Assembly: GCA_018806915.1 (NCBI GenBank)
Contig: JAGKQI010000090.1
Location: 1,798,001-1,862,000 of the forward strand
Source: Phytophthora colocasiae
Taxonomy: Eukaryota; Oomycota; Peronosporomycetes; Peronosporales; Peronosporaceae
Direction: 5' to 3'
Length of the DNA stretch: 64,000 bases
Shown here: piece after piece, positions 21,395-31,852 of the stretch
Position numbering within the stretch: the first letter of the stretch is position 1
How the letters are laid out: the number at the start of each line of letters is the position of its first letter
Made by a program: the position numbers and the translations under genes
Notes under the pieces: model-generated
Databases searched by the model: none
What the model was told of the DNA's origin: nothing
Seen by the model: only the letters and a program-made list of their open reading frames with translations

Positions 21395-21705
21395 GGATCA
21401 AAGAGTTCCGCAGGAAGCCAAGATGGCTCGCGAAGCCGAAGTAGTGGCATCGCCAGGCGTACGAGAAGTTCGACGCCAGGTCGCTCAGACCATAACTGAT
21501 GCGGGTAACAGAGTTCCGCATGGAGCCACGAGGGCTCGTGATGCCGAAGTAGTGGCATCACCAGGCGTGAAGTAGTTCCACGCAAGGTCGCTCAGACCAT
21601 AACTGATCAGGAAGACACCAAGGGTGCTTCCGATGCGGGTAACGCAGTTCCGCACGGAGCCATGAGAGCTCGTGATGCCATCGTAGTGGCATCACCTGGC
21701 GTGGT
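21395..21705 (+). repeat. Three imperfect ~108-134-bp tandem repeats in the protease-RT spacer
   Basis: The block GNGTTCCGC-N-GAGCCA-N-GCTCG(T/C)GA(T/A)GCC-N-GTAGTGGCATC(A/G)CC recurs starting near 21,403, 21,510 and 21,644; the third spacing contains about 26 extra bases. It lies in the linker between protease and reverse transcriptase. Confidence 0.75.
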
Positions 21706-22303
21706 AAGTTAACCCCACGCCATGGTCGTAAGCCGGGGTTGGTAGAATACCATCCCGAAGAAGTCCACGAGGACTTGGGACAGGAGCTAAAGGCTCCTAG
21801 GTCACATTCGGTCGAAGAATGCTATCACATCTTCGACGGCGTGACCAGGCATCGCGTGAAGGCGGGGGCCGTCGAGTTGGCACCCCTGCCTGAGGTATCA
21901 GAGCTATTGAACCTCGAGGACGTCGCGATGGAGGACTTCCTGGCCGAGTTGAAGGCCGGGGAGATATCGGAGATGGTTCTCCTTAGGCCGGAGCCCACTC
22001 CAGAGGAGTTGAACTCCTCCTCAGTGATGGACGAAGACGTCCTGGAGGAGTTCCGGAAGCAACGTGCGTCGCGCACGGGCTCCGAGATTCTGAAGAATCC
22101 AAAGGATCCGCTGTATCCTTTAGTGAAGGAGTTTGAGGACGTGGTGTCCAGGACCCACCCTCAAAGCTCCCACCAGACCGAGGGATCAGGCACGAGATTG
22201 ATCTCGTGCCAGGCACAAGTATTGTGCCACGCGTCAATGGCCCCGGCCCCGAGAGCAGAGCGACGTCATTGACGCGTTCTTCGCCGCTAAGGCGAAAGCG
22301 GGA

Positions 22304-23108
22304 ATGGTGCGGGAATCGAAGTCCCCGCACTCGACGCCAACCTTCTGCGTTCGCAAGCCGAACGGGAAGTGGCGTATGGTTCATGCTTACAATAAGCTGA
22401 ACAGCGCGACTGTGCCAGCACAGACGCCGATCCCTCGCAAGGATGTGTTGTTGAACAACATGGCCGGCTGCACGCTGTATAGCGCGCTGGATCTGGTGGA
22501 TGGATACTACCAGATCCTGATGCGGGAGTGTGATATCCCGCTCACGGCCGTGAGCACGCCGAGCGGTATGCTCTGGGAGTGGCTAGCGCAGACGTACTTT
22601 GACGATATATTCGTCCATAGCCGTGCCGAGGAGGCAAGACGGCTATAGAGGTGCATCGAGAGCACCTCCGTCGAGTGTTTGAGGTCATGAGAGCTAACAA
22701 GCTCTATGCCAACATCGACAAGTGCGTCTTCGCAGCTGAGGAGATTAAGGTCCTCGGCTGCTTCGTCAGCAAGAGCGGATCCTGACAAGGTCAAAGCCAT
22801 TGCGGCATGGCCTGTTCCTCGGTCACAGAAGGACCTGAGGAAGTGGTTGGGCTTAGCCAACTACTTGCACAAGTACAGTGCTGGCTATGCGGGACTCGCA
22901 AAGCCTTTGTCGGACCTTCTGAAGAAGGAGGCCGAGTGGTGCTGGGAGCGCCAGCACCAGGATGCTTTGATAGCATCAAGGCGAGCTTGCAATGCGCGCC
23001 CGTCCTGGCGTTGCCGGACGATGCCAAGTCGTTTAGCGTTGTCTGTGACGCTTCCGACTATGCAATTGGCTGTGCGCTATTGCAACAGGACGATGAGGAC
23101 GAGATAGG
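22304..23108 (+). pseudogene. Gypsy reverse transcriptase, internally deleted and frameshifted
   Basis: N-terminal RT motifs TFCVRKPNGKWRMVHAYN and YSALDLVDGYYQILM are intact, but STPSGMLWEWL joins directly to AQTYFDDIFVHS. The usual ~25-30-residue palm segment (PQGL...FRPL) is therefore missing while the catalytic FDDI motif remains. Past a stop at 22,646 the RT thumb (NIDKCVFAAEEIKVLGCFVS, KDLRKWLGLANYLHKYSAGY) continues in other frames. This copy cannot make an active RT. Confidence 0.8.
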
Positions 23109-24327
23109 GTGATCTCGTTCCAGTCCAGGCAGCTGAAGGCTGCCGAACGGAATTATCCCGTTCACGACAAGGAACTCTTGTCGATGAAGTATGCCCTTGT
23201 CAAGTTCAGGGTGCATCTTCTGGGCTCAAGGCCCTTTGTGGTCTATACGGACCACGCGTCCTTGCGGACAGCCATCCATACGCCGCACTTATCGCAGCGG
23301 ATGGCGCGTTGGCTGTCATTCTTCGCGGAGTATAACTTCCGCGTTGAATACAAGCCTGGCAAGCTCAACACGCTTGCCGACGCTTTGTCGCGCAGGCCCG
23401 ACTATGAGTTCGCTCATATTAGTCGGGCCACGACGGATCTTTACGATCGAATACGCTTGGCGTATCGGGACGATGACGCTCTCGCCCCTATTGTGCGGTA
23501 TTTGTCCGCTGGCACGGATGCCAAGGTCGAATGGCTTACGCCTCGACAGCGGGCACGGCTCCACCGCTATGAGTGGGCCGATGGCCTGCTCCACTATCGG
23601 GTGGCGCGGGTCGTTGTTCCGAACGACGAGGATCTGAAGTATGATATACTTCACGAGGGAGAAGACCTATCATGGGGTCTCTCTGATGTTTTGGTGGGCC
23701 CACATGTACAAGTGGGTGGCCAAGTACATCAAGACATGTGAAACATGTCAGCGCGTGACCCCAGCGGGGCACGCGTCGGCTCCGCTGCAGAGCCTGCCAG
23801 TCCCACTGGACTGCTGGAAGTCGATGAGTCTCGACTTTGTCTTCGGCCTTCCGGCCGATGACCAGAAGAACACCGGCATTGTGGTGTTTGTATGCCGGTT
23901 GAGCAAGATGGTGCATCTTGCTCCGGTCTCTGAGACCATTACCGGGGAACAAACTGCGAAGTTGTTCCTTGATAGCGTCTTCCGCTATCACGGGTTGCCT
24001 GAGACTGTTGTCTCTGACCGCGACCCGCGGTTTACCGCTGCGTTTTGGAAAACGCTGTTCCAATTGCTTGGAACACGGTTGACGATGTCAACAGCGGACC
24101 ATCCGCAGACCGATGGTCAGACTGAGCGCGTCAACCGAGTGGTTGAGGACGTGCTGCGCAGTGTTTGCGCTGAGGCGCCGCGCTCTTGGTCAGCGCAGCT
24201 GCCTATGGTTGAGTTTGCACTCAACAACGCGGTACACGCGTCAACGGGGTTCACGCCGTTCTACTTGAACAGGCTTCGGAACCCCAGGTGCCGCTCACAC
24301 TGGGTGGGGCACCGCGGCTTCGAGTAA
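23109..24327 (+). pseudogene. Gypsy RNase H and integrase regions
   Basis: RNase H-like segment at 23,109-23,420: SRQLKAAERNYPVHDKELLS, YTDHASLRTAI, YKPGKLNTLADALSRRPDYE. After one frame change near 23,640 the integrase core runs 23,641-24,327 with C..C zinc residues (CETCQRVTPAG) and the D,D,E triad in MSLDFVFGLP, VSDRDPRFTA and QTDGQTERVNRVVED. Strong matches to Ty3/gypsy; interrupted by frameshifts before and after. Confidence 0.85.
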
Positions 24328-24581
24328 GTGGGGAGAGGCTCGGAAAGAGCTTTCCTCCCAGGTTTCCAGTGGAACCAGCCGCGTTGCGGAAGAAGTTGTC
24401 GACATTTGTCGGCAACAGGCTGAATGTGATCAGCCGGGTGCGAGATGCAATGGCACTCGCACAGGACAAGCAAAGGAGTACTCAGACCAACATGGGAGAG
24501 GAAACTTAAGTGTATTTAATGTGGGTGACTTAGTGCTACTCGACACTAGGAACCTACCTCTTAACTGCTGTTGGCTCCACG

Positions 24582-25508
24582 GTGAGCAACAAGTTGAAGC
24601 ATCGCTTCATTGGACCCTTTAAGGTCCTGAGTAGGCACAGTGCTGCCTACACGATCGACTTGCCTAAGTCGATGACGACCCACCCGACGTTTTATGTGGG
24701 TCGTCTGAAGCGGTACCATGACCCTCAGGGTCATGCGGCCCCTCAAGAGGTTGACGGCGGCCGCGAGGAGGAGAGTGAACCTCCTCGACGCGAGGTTGAG
24801 CGTCAGGCGCCGAGCGCCCCAGGTAATAGGGAGTTTGGTGACTCCCAGGGGCGAAGCCGTACCCGGTGGAAGGTACGAGCGGTGTGGATACACCGAGGGG
24901 CCAAAGGAGTAGGCCCCTGGGCGAGGAGTCGAACGACGACTGGGAGTACGCGTACGGTTGCGACTCCCGGCGAGACATCGTCGCCTGAAGGTCGTAGACC
25001 TCTTGACGAAGAGAGTCAAGTGCCCGCGAAGGGGCACTACGGTCTACACGACCATGAAGATCCTGCATCGCGAGACGCAGGTCTTCCAACTGGCGCAAGA
25101 CACCAGGCAGGTCGGCTGCAGGGGCAGCTTGGCCGCCATGCTCAAGACCAAGAGCACCCTCAAGCGCAAGGACACGCGCTCGGAGGAGACGGATCTCCTC
25201 CTGTTGCTCAGCAACAAGTTGGTCAAGAGGCCCAGTCGAAGGCCTCTGAGTCCCCAACGTCGGGGACGGCTCGAAAGAGCAGTCGAGCGAGGCCTCCTCC
25301 GGCTTTGCTTGACCGGAACGGAGAACGCCACTACCATGTGGAGCGGGTTCTCCAGGAGCGGCGTCGCGGTGGGAAGCGCCAGCTCCGAGTGAAGTGGCGC
25401 GGGTACCCTGCGTCGCAGAGTACCTGGGAGCTGATTGAGCGGCTCCAGGTTGACTGCCCGAAGGCTGTCGCGTGCTGGGAAGAGGCACGGCGGCAGCCTC
25501 GTAAGTAG
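24582..25508 (+). pseudogene. Gypsy integrase C-terminus with GPF-like motif and chromodomain
   Basis: A 308-residue open frame in phase with no ATG that matters: LKHRFIGPFKVLSRHSAAY (GPY/F module), a long charged linker, then a chromodomain YHVERVLQERRRGGKRQLRV, KWRGYPASQSTWELIERLQ near 25,330-25,470. Chromodomains direct such elements to modified chromatin. The linker is overlapped by a long antisense frame. Confidence 0.8.
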
Positions 25509-25545
25509 TCCGCGGCTTCTTAGCCGCTGAACGGGGTTGGAACAC
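24664..25545 (-). CDS. Antisense ORF B within gypsy, coiled-coil (uncertain gene)
   Basis: A 293-codon open frame on the minus strand opposite the integrase linker and chromodomain. It has no ATG at its upstream end (GTG only), so it would have to be a downstream exon. The region around residues 125-200 reads LDQLVAEQQEEIRLLRARVL and VLRQLEDLRLAMQDLHGRVD, heptad-patterned leucines as in a coiled coil. That is unusual for a random shadow frame. The rest is Pro/Ser/Arg-rich. It may be joined by splicing to antisense ORF A upstream. Confidence 0.35.
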   Translation of the reverse strand: MFQPRSAAKKPRTTYEAAAVPLPSTRQPSGSQPGAAQSAPRYSATQGTRATSLGAGASHRDAAPGEPAPHGSGVLRSGQAKPEEASLDCSFEPSPTLGTQRPSTGPLDQLVAEQQEEIRLLRARVLALEGALGLEHGGQAAPAADLPGVLRQLEDLRLAMQDLHGRVDRSAPSRALDSLRQEVYDLQATMSRRESQPYAYSQSSFDSSPRGLLLWPLGVSTPLVPSTGYGFAPGSHQTPYYLGRSAPDAQPRVEEVHSPPRGRRQPLEGPHDPEGHGTASDDPHKTSGGSSST

Positions 25546-25701
25546 AGATGTATGTGTTCCATACCCGCGCTCATTGTGAGCGCTGGACTGAGAACTCAGT
25601 TCTCCAGTCGCTCCATCTTATGATGGAGCTGCCGTTTTGCCTACGAGGTGGGCAAACTGGACACGAAGGTCCCGGAGGCGGAGGATGTCCTCCAGGTGAT
25701 C

Positions 25702-26904
25702 TTAGTCACGGAGTTTGTGGTACTCCTGGGTTGACTTGACTGTCAACCGGACCCATTGCCAAAAGAGGTCCTCAGCGTCGACCCACGACGCAGTGTTCTC
25801 TGGGAGAACCCATGGGTAACCCCATGTGGGCTTGAGACCACCCTTAGTCTCAGGCTTCTTGCGAAGCGAGGTGAATTCCTTGAGAGGAATTCGGTGCTGT
25901 GCTAGAAGCACACACCTGGCAACAGAGAGGTTGCCTTGAAAGAGAGGTTCTTTCTGAACCAAGGCCCGCTCATAGGCGCCTTTGGAGGTATGGCCCCCTA
26001 TGAGAGGACGCGGGTCCTGGAGCTGCTCGAGATACGCAGCAGCTCCCGAGCCTTGATCGGGCGGGTAGTCCCGCTGGTGGACAGAGTCCTCATCGTGTTG
26101 ATGAGACCCACCTGCGACCGTTGGTGCGGTGCGCATTGGCTGTTGAGCAGCCTGAAAGAGCTCTTGCTGCTCGTCGAGATTGTTAGTGATCTCTTGGGAC
26201 TCACGAATGAGTCCCTTCTCCTCATCGTCATCGTCTTGACAAGGAGACTGTGAAGCATGACGCTTCTTGGAGTTGGTGCTGGGCACCTTCTCCTCTGCCA
26301 GAATGGCCCGGGCGCGTTCGCGCCCTTCAGCAAGTGTCAGATGTCTGACAGGTGGTGGCGTAGTGTCGCCACCACGGCCGCTGGTGTTGTCGGGAGACTT
26401 GGACGCGGTGTCCTTGTCTCCATGGTGCTCCTCCGTGGTTGGAGCACCCGCCGCAGGCTTGCCCTCGGCGTCGCCGTTGTCGCTCTCGTCGCCCGAGTAG
26501 CTGACAAGAGTCGCTTCCTGTTCGGAAGGACTCCAGGAACCGGGACTATGGTCCCTATACTCGAACCGAGGATTCGGTCGAGTATCAGGCGGTAGGGACG
26601 GAGACCTACTGCGCCTTTGGCTAGGGCTAGCCGTCGCAGCAGTGCTGCTGGGCGAGATAAGAGCCCTGGAGGCCACATCGGTGGCCTCATGAAGTGCCGA
26701 AGCCTTGCCGCGAGGCTTGGCTGGCTTGGAAGTTGGCTTTGCAGCCTTCTTCCGTGAAGACGCTTGCGCGTCTGGGTTTGCACCCTTTGCAGACATGTTG
26801 CTGGGCTTCCAAGGAAGCCTGGTACGCGTTGGCAGTGCGCCCTGTGCTCTGTGAGCAGAAGCCGCAGCGATAAGAGCTGGCGGCAGGTCGATCGATTTTG
26901 ACAT
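25702..26904 (-). CDS. Antisense ORF A within gypsy, unknown protein of 400 residues
   Basis: Starts at a true ATG at 26,904, only 72 bp inside the 3' LTR, and runs opposite to gag-pol for 400 codons. No sense-strand gene overlaps it, so it is not a shadow. The N-terminal ~230 residues are Ala/Pro/Ser-rich and charged. The C-terminal third looks globular (GGLKPTWGYPWVLPENTASW, VDAEDLFWQWVRLTVKSTQE). The frame continues beyond its TAA stop for 35 further codons (HLEDILRLRDLRVQFAHLVG), suggesting the stop is a late mutation. I do not recognise a family. Confidence 0.6.
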   Translation of the reverse strand: MSKSIDLPPALIAAASAHRAQGALPTRTRLPWKPSNMSAKGANPDAQASSRKKAAKPTSKPAKPRGKASALHEATDVASRALISPSSTAATASPSQRRSRSPSLPPDTRPNPRFEYRDHSPGSWSPSEQEATLVSYSGDESDNGDAEGKPAAGAPTTEEHHGDKDTASKSPDNTSGRGGDTTPPPVRHLTLAEGRERARAILAEEKVPSTNSKKRHASQSPCQDDDDEEKGLIRESQEITNNLDEQQELFQAAQQPMRTAPTVAGGSHQHDEDSVHQRDYPPDQGSGAAAYLEQLQDPRPLIGGHTSKGAYERALVQKEPLFQGNLSVARCVLLAQHRIPLKEFTSLRKKPETKGGLKPTWGYPWVLPENTASWVDAEDLFWQWVRLTVKSTQEYHKLRD

Positions 26905-26964
26905 TGAAGAGAGAAATGTGAAAGGGATTTTCTCTCTTCTCTGATTGGACGAGAGTCGAATCTA

Positions 26965-26976
26965 AGTGGGGGAGGA
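26965..26976 (+). promoter_or_regulatory. Polypurine tract of the gypsy element
   Basis: AGTGGGGGAGGA directly before the 3' LTR, where plus-strand DNA synthesis is primed in LTR retroelements. Confidence 0.8.
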
Positions 26977-27292
26977 TGTAACGGGGTTACATTGAAGAGT
27001 GACTTTAGTCACTCTTCCGAAGTGGATACATTTGGTGTGTCACACATCATGGTGACACGTGGCAGGTGGCTCCGCAGCCACCTATCACCTTCTATATAGG
27101 TTACACTATAGATATCTTTTAGTTTGTATTGCAGGCCAAGCTAACAAGTATCTATAATATATTCAGTCTTAAATCTACCTAATCTTTAGTTAGTCTCCCC
27201 AAGTCTTTGGGGACCGAGTGAACTGCCGTTCACTAGGAGTTTGTATACTCCAAGCCTTCCTCTGTGTGAAGTGCTGTGTGACCCCCGTCACA
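26977..27292 (+). repeat. Gypsy 3' LTR
   Basis: 316 bp, about 98.7% identical to the 5' LTR by eye (differences at TATATTATATT/TATAATATATT, CCCTAAG/CCCCAAG, CCAAACC/CCAAGCC and one C in the terminal GACCCC run). Confidence 0.93.
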
Positions 27293-27847
27293 AATTCACT
27301 GGCGACCAGATCGACCTCGGTCATGTCGAGTCCAGTCTTTGAATAGCCAGCAGTGATTGTACTTAGGCTCAGCTCGTTCCACGCTGCATCGATCCACTTT
27401 GCCACGGTGGGGCGGTCATCCTGAATGTCATTCCAGGCACTCGATTCCTGAGTTGCGTGCGTAGATCTTCGACCCAGTAGCCGCGCATTTTCTCCTTGAG
27501 CGGCTTATTCGCAAATGCAGTATCACAGTAGAAATTGGAACGCCCTCCCCTCGCAAATCATTAATCCACACCACTAGCTCCTTCTCAGCCTCCAAGGGGA
27601 GGGAGGTCCCAGTACCGCGACGTCGGGCCTTCTTCTTGCGGCGGCATTTGACGGATTTGCATGCAGCCTCGATGTGGCCAAGTCGTTTGCGTCACTGGTA
27701 GAGGAGCTTGCGTTGCTGCTCATGAGCAAACGAATCCAGCGCTGGGAAGAATGTGGCAATAACAGTATTGGTATCACCACATTCCACCCAGGCAGATAGC
27801 ATTTTCAGCTTCTCGCCCGCCGAGAATGCTTGGCGCTTGCGAGGCAT
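27293..27847 (-). pseudogene. Pogo-type transposase relic, N-terminal part
   Basis: Starts at ATG 27,847 with MPRKRQAFSAGEKLKMLSAW, a psq-like helix-turn-helix. It then has a CENP-B-type second HTH (SLPLEAEKELVVWINDLRGE), but jumps directly to DTAFANKPLKEKMRGYWVED, the segment that follows the second catalytic aspartate of pogo/Tc1-type DDE domains. The catalytic core is therefore deleted. Stops and frame changes occur throughout. It continues as AAWNELSLSTITAGYSKTGL and is then split by the gypsy element; the last part is at 19,093-19,209. Confidence 0.65.
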
Positions 27848-28093
27848 GGCGCCAATTTAATTCTGGGGCAAGCACGCAAAGCGGGAATGCTTGTCAGTAA
27901 TAAATAAAGGAATGCGAAACTGTGATTTGATTGGACTAGCGGTCTTGTCAGTTATATGCAGTCGTCGGTAATAAACAAAGGAAGTCGGTACTGGTAGCCA
28001 CTGCAAGAATTAATACCACATTTCTATGTAACCTGTAACCTGCAAACGTCAGTTTAAGAAAAGTGGATTAGCATCGTAAAGAGCTTAAGCATA

Positions 28094-29708
28094 CTACGAC
28101 AGCGTAGCGAACGGATCGTTGGTAAAGTTCATAGACGACTGTCTCGGAGGTGCGTGCATTGGAGCTGCAGTCATGAACGGAGAAGCTTGTTGTCCGCCAA
28201 AAGCTCCATACGCTGGCATTGCATTGGATTGTTGTCCGCCAAAAGCCATCGGAGCAGGAGCCATTCCGAAATTGTTGCCAACTGTGTTGTACATCATTGG
28301 TTGTGCTGGAACCATCGCACCGTAGAACCCTCCCGCTGCTGAAGCTGCATTGTACGTTGGGAAGGCCATTGGCGGAGGTGTGGGTAGAACCTGAACTTTC
28401 TCCTTGGGGGCCATTTGACGCGCTTGTTCCATTGTCTGGTAGCTCCTGGCGGACCGTTGCACTGGGTTCTTCTCCTCGGGCTTCAAGTTGAGGTTTACCA
28501 TGTCGGACGACCACAGATCTCCAGATGCGGTAGGTTCTCCCTCTGTTGGTATAGGCTCGAGTGAAGCTTCCACGGGTGCAGAGGTCTCTTCGACTGGAGC
28601 AGGCGTGAAGTCAAGACCCGACAACATCGAAGTGATGTCCTGCTGGAACGGCTGTTTGGCTGCCATACTGGGCATTGAAGCAGGCAACGTGGACATACTA
28701 GCGGGCGTCAACGACGTGGGGAATCCGTCGGAATCCGTGAAAGCTGGGAAAGCTGCAGTGGTCGTAGCATTTGAGGCTGGAGGGCTCTGCCACATATCGA
28801 AAATAATTGGAGCTTCGGCTACAGATTTCGCCGCTGGACGAGGTGGTGATGGTGGTGGATTGGGAGCAGAAGCCACAGTCTTCGCGCGCTGGCGGGATTC
28901 CTGAGCTGAAGGAGAGTACATGTTAGGAACTTCAGGAAAACTTTGAGAAAATGTCGACTACGTACAGATGTACTCAGGCTTGGGATGTCCACAGGCTTCG
29001 CAGATAGGAGCATGAGGCTTCTCGTTCACCAGTGTGCACTGAGAGCATTCCCATGGAGAGAAGGAGTTCTCTCGGGAGGAGTTACGACTGCCATTATATG
29101 ATCCGTTGGCGTAGTTGTATGTGAACGAACTGTTGCGCGAATTGGAGCCTCCAGTGGTGCGTGTAGCCGAAGTCACACCAGTATCTTGTGACTTCTGGAG
29201 CTTCACGGTGTCCAGACGGTTCGGTAGGCGACGGAAGGACATCCCGTCGACGATCAAGTCTGTAATTTAACACATCAATGACCCATTTTTCATCCGCTGA
29301 AACCAGAGATCCGTTATACGTACCATACATGTCGTTGAGGTCCACTGACGGTTTGATGATAATGTGCACGCAGTGGCCTCCAGCCAAGTTGAACACGTAG
29401 TCCCAGTCTCCAAACGAGAGCTATCATCAATGGTTAGTTAGCTTCCAGTAACTCAACTTAACTGCGTCTAAACGTACCGACTGAGAAGTGTACTTGACGA
29501 TTCCGTCGACTCGCAGCACCTTCTTCCCCGATGCCAACGAGTGCGTCAATGAGATCTCAAACTCTCGCCCTTCTTCGACTTTAAGACGCCACAGCACACG
29601 CTTCTTGGAACTCTCAATGGTCTTGCCCACATTGGACAGTTCGTAGTACAGTGCAGCAGCCCTGGCGTTCTTGGCCTTGACAGTTCCCCATTGACTTTGC
29701 CACGACAT
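28094..29708 (-). CDS. FAIM1-like domain plus RanBP2-type zinc finger protein
   Basis: Four exons, complement(28094..28905, 28966..29259, 29324..29420, 29478..29708), 477 residues. Introns are 57-63 bp, two starting GTACGT and all keeping frame. The N-terminal ~110 residues resemble the beta-sandwich repeat of Fas-apoptosis-inhibitory-molecule (FAIM) proteins: VLWRLKVEEGREFEISLTHS, KKVLRVDGIVKYTSQS, then DWDYVFNLAGGHCVHIIIKP and DLIVDGMSFRRLP. A RanBP2-type zinc finger, WECSQCTLVNEKPHAPICEA followed by CGHPKPE, lies near residues 170-200. The rest is a Pro/Ala/Met-rich disordered tail ending NFTNDPFATLS, with DMW and DPF words as seen in clathrin-adaptor ligands. The FAIM call is by pattern and needs a profile search; the zinc finger is clear. 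Confidence 0.75.
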
Positions 29709-29879
29709 GGTCGATACTTCGGACGAGAAGCAGTTGAGCAGCAGTGAGAGCTTTCGAAACTCTCGGCTTCTTGCGAAGTCTCCACTAACGAGTCGTTACA
29801 TGCTTGTTGTACCAGTACGAAACGCCCCACTGGAAGTGCGTTGAGCCTTCAAACGCTGTATTTTTAACGATGTTTTCGC

Positions 29880-31749
29880 TCAAGTTGGTCCGCAGAGGCA
29901 CTGGAATGAGGTCTTCTGGTACAGACAATTGCGGTTCACAGGGTGCTCCGAGTCGAGATCCCATCCGTTTGTATGATTGCCCTGGTAGAAGCAGTTGGGG
30001 CCATTGCAGTAGCACCGGAAGTTCCGGAAGTGGCAGTCAGCGTCCGTTGAGCAGCCGTCTAAGTGGTACGTCAACGGGTCGTCATCCTTCCCTTTACCTC
30101 GAGTCACGGGGAACTCAAACTTTGCGTGTACTGGGTAATGGTCGGAAAGGTCGACTAGTGCCATCTTCCTGTTGCTTTCCGGTGCTGTCCAGTCGACTGT
30201 AAAGCGCTGAACTTGATTCACGTGAGCTTCGAGAGTTGGAATGGTACTGGGCTGCTGGTAGGGAGCTACAGAGAGATGTTAGTGATTTTTTAAGCAGTTT
30301 GGATATCACGTTGGTAGGTGGTACCTTTGCTATACAAGACGTAGTCTAACCATTCCAGTGGACAACACGGGCAGTAGCACATTGTATCTGGTTCGAGAAA
30401 CACAAGCCAATTCGGCTCGGCAATGCCAGAGTGCAAACCACACGTCGTCCGTGTAAGCAGCGAAGGATAGAAGACGCCGTCCTACAAGAATTAAACCTTA
30501 TCAATCAACAGTAATCATCTTCAAAACCCTCGGAGCAAACCTTTGCTGGTCCCCAGTTCGTCACGTATTGCGCTGAGCATTTGTTACTGACAGCAGCTCC
30601 GTCACGACCTACCAAAACGTTGGAGTGGGGGCTGAATCACACACATTAGACAATCTATCTTCAATTAGCTACGATATAGGCAGCACGTACTCGCTTGTGA
30701 ACTCCTGTTTCCCAATTTTACGAGGTTCACGCGCACCAAGCAGCTCCACCAAGTGTGCCACTTCATCACCAAAAGTATGATTGTCCACGTTGAAGTCCCC
30801 TGCAAAGATCAACGGCTACACCAAGCAGCAAGTGACGGTCTGCTATTCAATTGTTGATAAGACTATGTAGAACGTACCTCATGATGCGGGATATCCATGG
30901 CATCGACGAAATTGCGCATCTGACACATTCAAACTGTTAAAACTCATCCTCCCACTATCTAAACGATGTGGTTTTACCTGTTTCGCTTGCTGAATCCGAT
31001 CCGACCTCCCTTCTGGTGTTGACCAAGCCTACAACCACAGCAAATAACACGTAAACATGCTGTTTTTCATCAAATATCGGCCCTAAAATGCTCACCTGCA
31101 TGTGCGTTGCAAAGACATTGAAGATTTTGGATGAACCGTCAATTGTCTTCAACAGTCTCGCGTACTTGACCCCCTTGGCTGCCAAACAGTCCGAATAGTG
31201 GCACGCACTGCGATACACGTGCTGGGCTTCTCTAATGATCGGCCACTTGGACACGACCATCACTCCTCCGTTCAAAAGACTCGTGAACGGGTCCGGATCG
31301 TGCAGAATCGTCGTGGAATAGTTGAATCCGAATGCCCGGAATTGCTCTAGCATCTGATCCCGTTGCATCTGAATATCTGCTTCTGCGAACGTCACAGCGT
31401 CGATAGTAGTTGAAATACGGTTTAGAGACTCGGGGACTCGTTGCAGTCGCTCGCTCTGACCGTCCTTGGACACTTCGTACGGCCGACCGAAGAGGTTATA
31501 CTGTAGATAGTAATTCACACAGTTAGCAAATCAATCGTAGTAACTATTATTATTACTGAAGTACTATTTAATTGATACCTGAAGTACTTCGAAACGCATA
31601 CTATTGACGCTTGTAGCAGCCATATTATGGAGGACAGGCATATTGTATGTCTGTATGTTGATGGTAATGTTACTCGTGTGTACTCTCAGCTGACCGAGAG
31701 CTACGTCAAGCAGTAGGGAAGACACAAGAGCGACGAGGAAGAGCGTCAT
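29880..31749 (-). CDS. Secreted sphingomyelinase-like phosphodiesterase (DNase I fold)
   Basis: Eight exons: complement(29880..30265, 30325..30481, 30541..30631, 30691..30815, 30878..30919, 30978..31028, 31096..31500, 31579..31749), 475 residues, all introns GT-AG and in frame. A signal peptide (MTLFLVALVSSLLLDVALG) opens it. The endonuclease/exonuclease/phosphatase fold of neutral sphingomyelinases follows: QTYNMP, FAEADIQMQRDQM (metal-binding glutamate), NGGVMVVSKWPI, FNVFATHMQ, IFAGDFNVDNHTFGDEVAH, and the C-terminal catalytic SDHYPVHA. A cysteine-rich ~60-residue tail (CSTDADCHFRNFRCYCNGPN) follows the catalytic domain. The predicted reaction is hydrolysis of sphingomyelin or a related phosphosphingolipid outside the cell; the true substrate is not proven. 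Confidence 0.8.
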
Positions 31750-31852
31750 ATCTCCCCTCGGATCGGATGAACTGTTATGATAGCGCTCTATTCAAGTTGG
31801 TAGGGATTCGACTAAGTACGATAAAAGGCAACTTCAACCTGTAACTATAACA

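Larger units (their letters stand above)
19210..27292 (+). mobile_element. Ty3/gypsy LTR retrotransposon (chromodomain type), TSD AATTC
   Basis: About 8.1 kb bounded by 315/316-bp LTRs starting TGTAACGGGGTTAC and ending GACCCC(C)GTCACA, flanked by the 5-bp direct repeat AATTC (19,205-19,209 and 27,293-27,297). Domain order gag, protease, RT, RNase H, integrase, chromodomain is that of Ty3/gypsy chromoviruses. The LTRs differ at only about four positions, so insertion was recent, yet pol carries several frameshifts and an RT deletion. Additional antisense frames lie between integrase and the 3' LTR. No tRNA primer-binding site starting TGG is seen after the 5' LTR. Confidence 0.95.
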
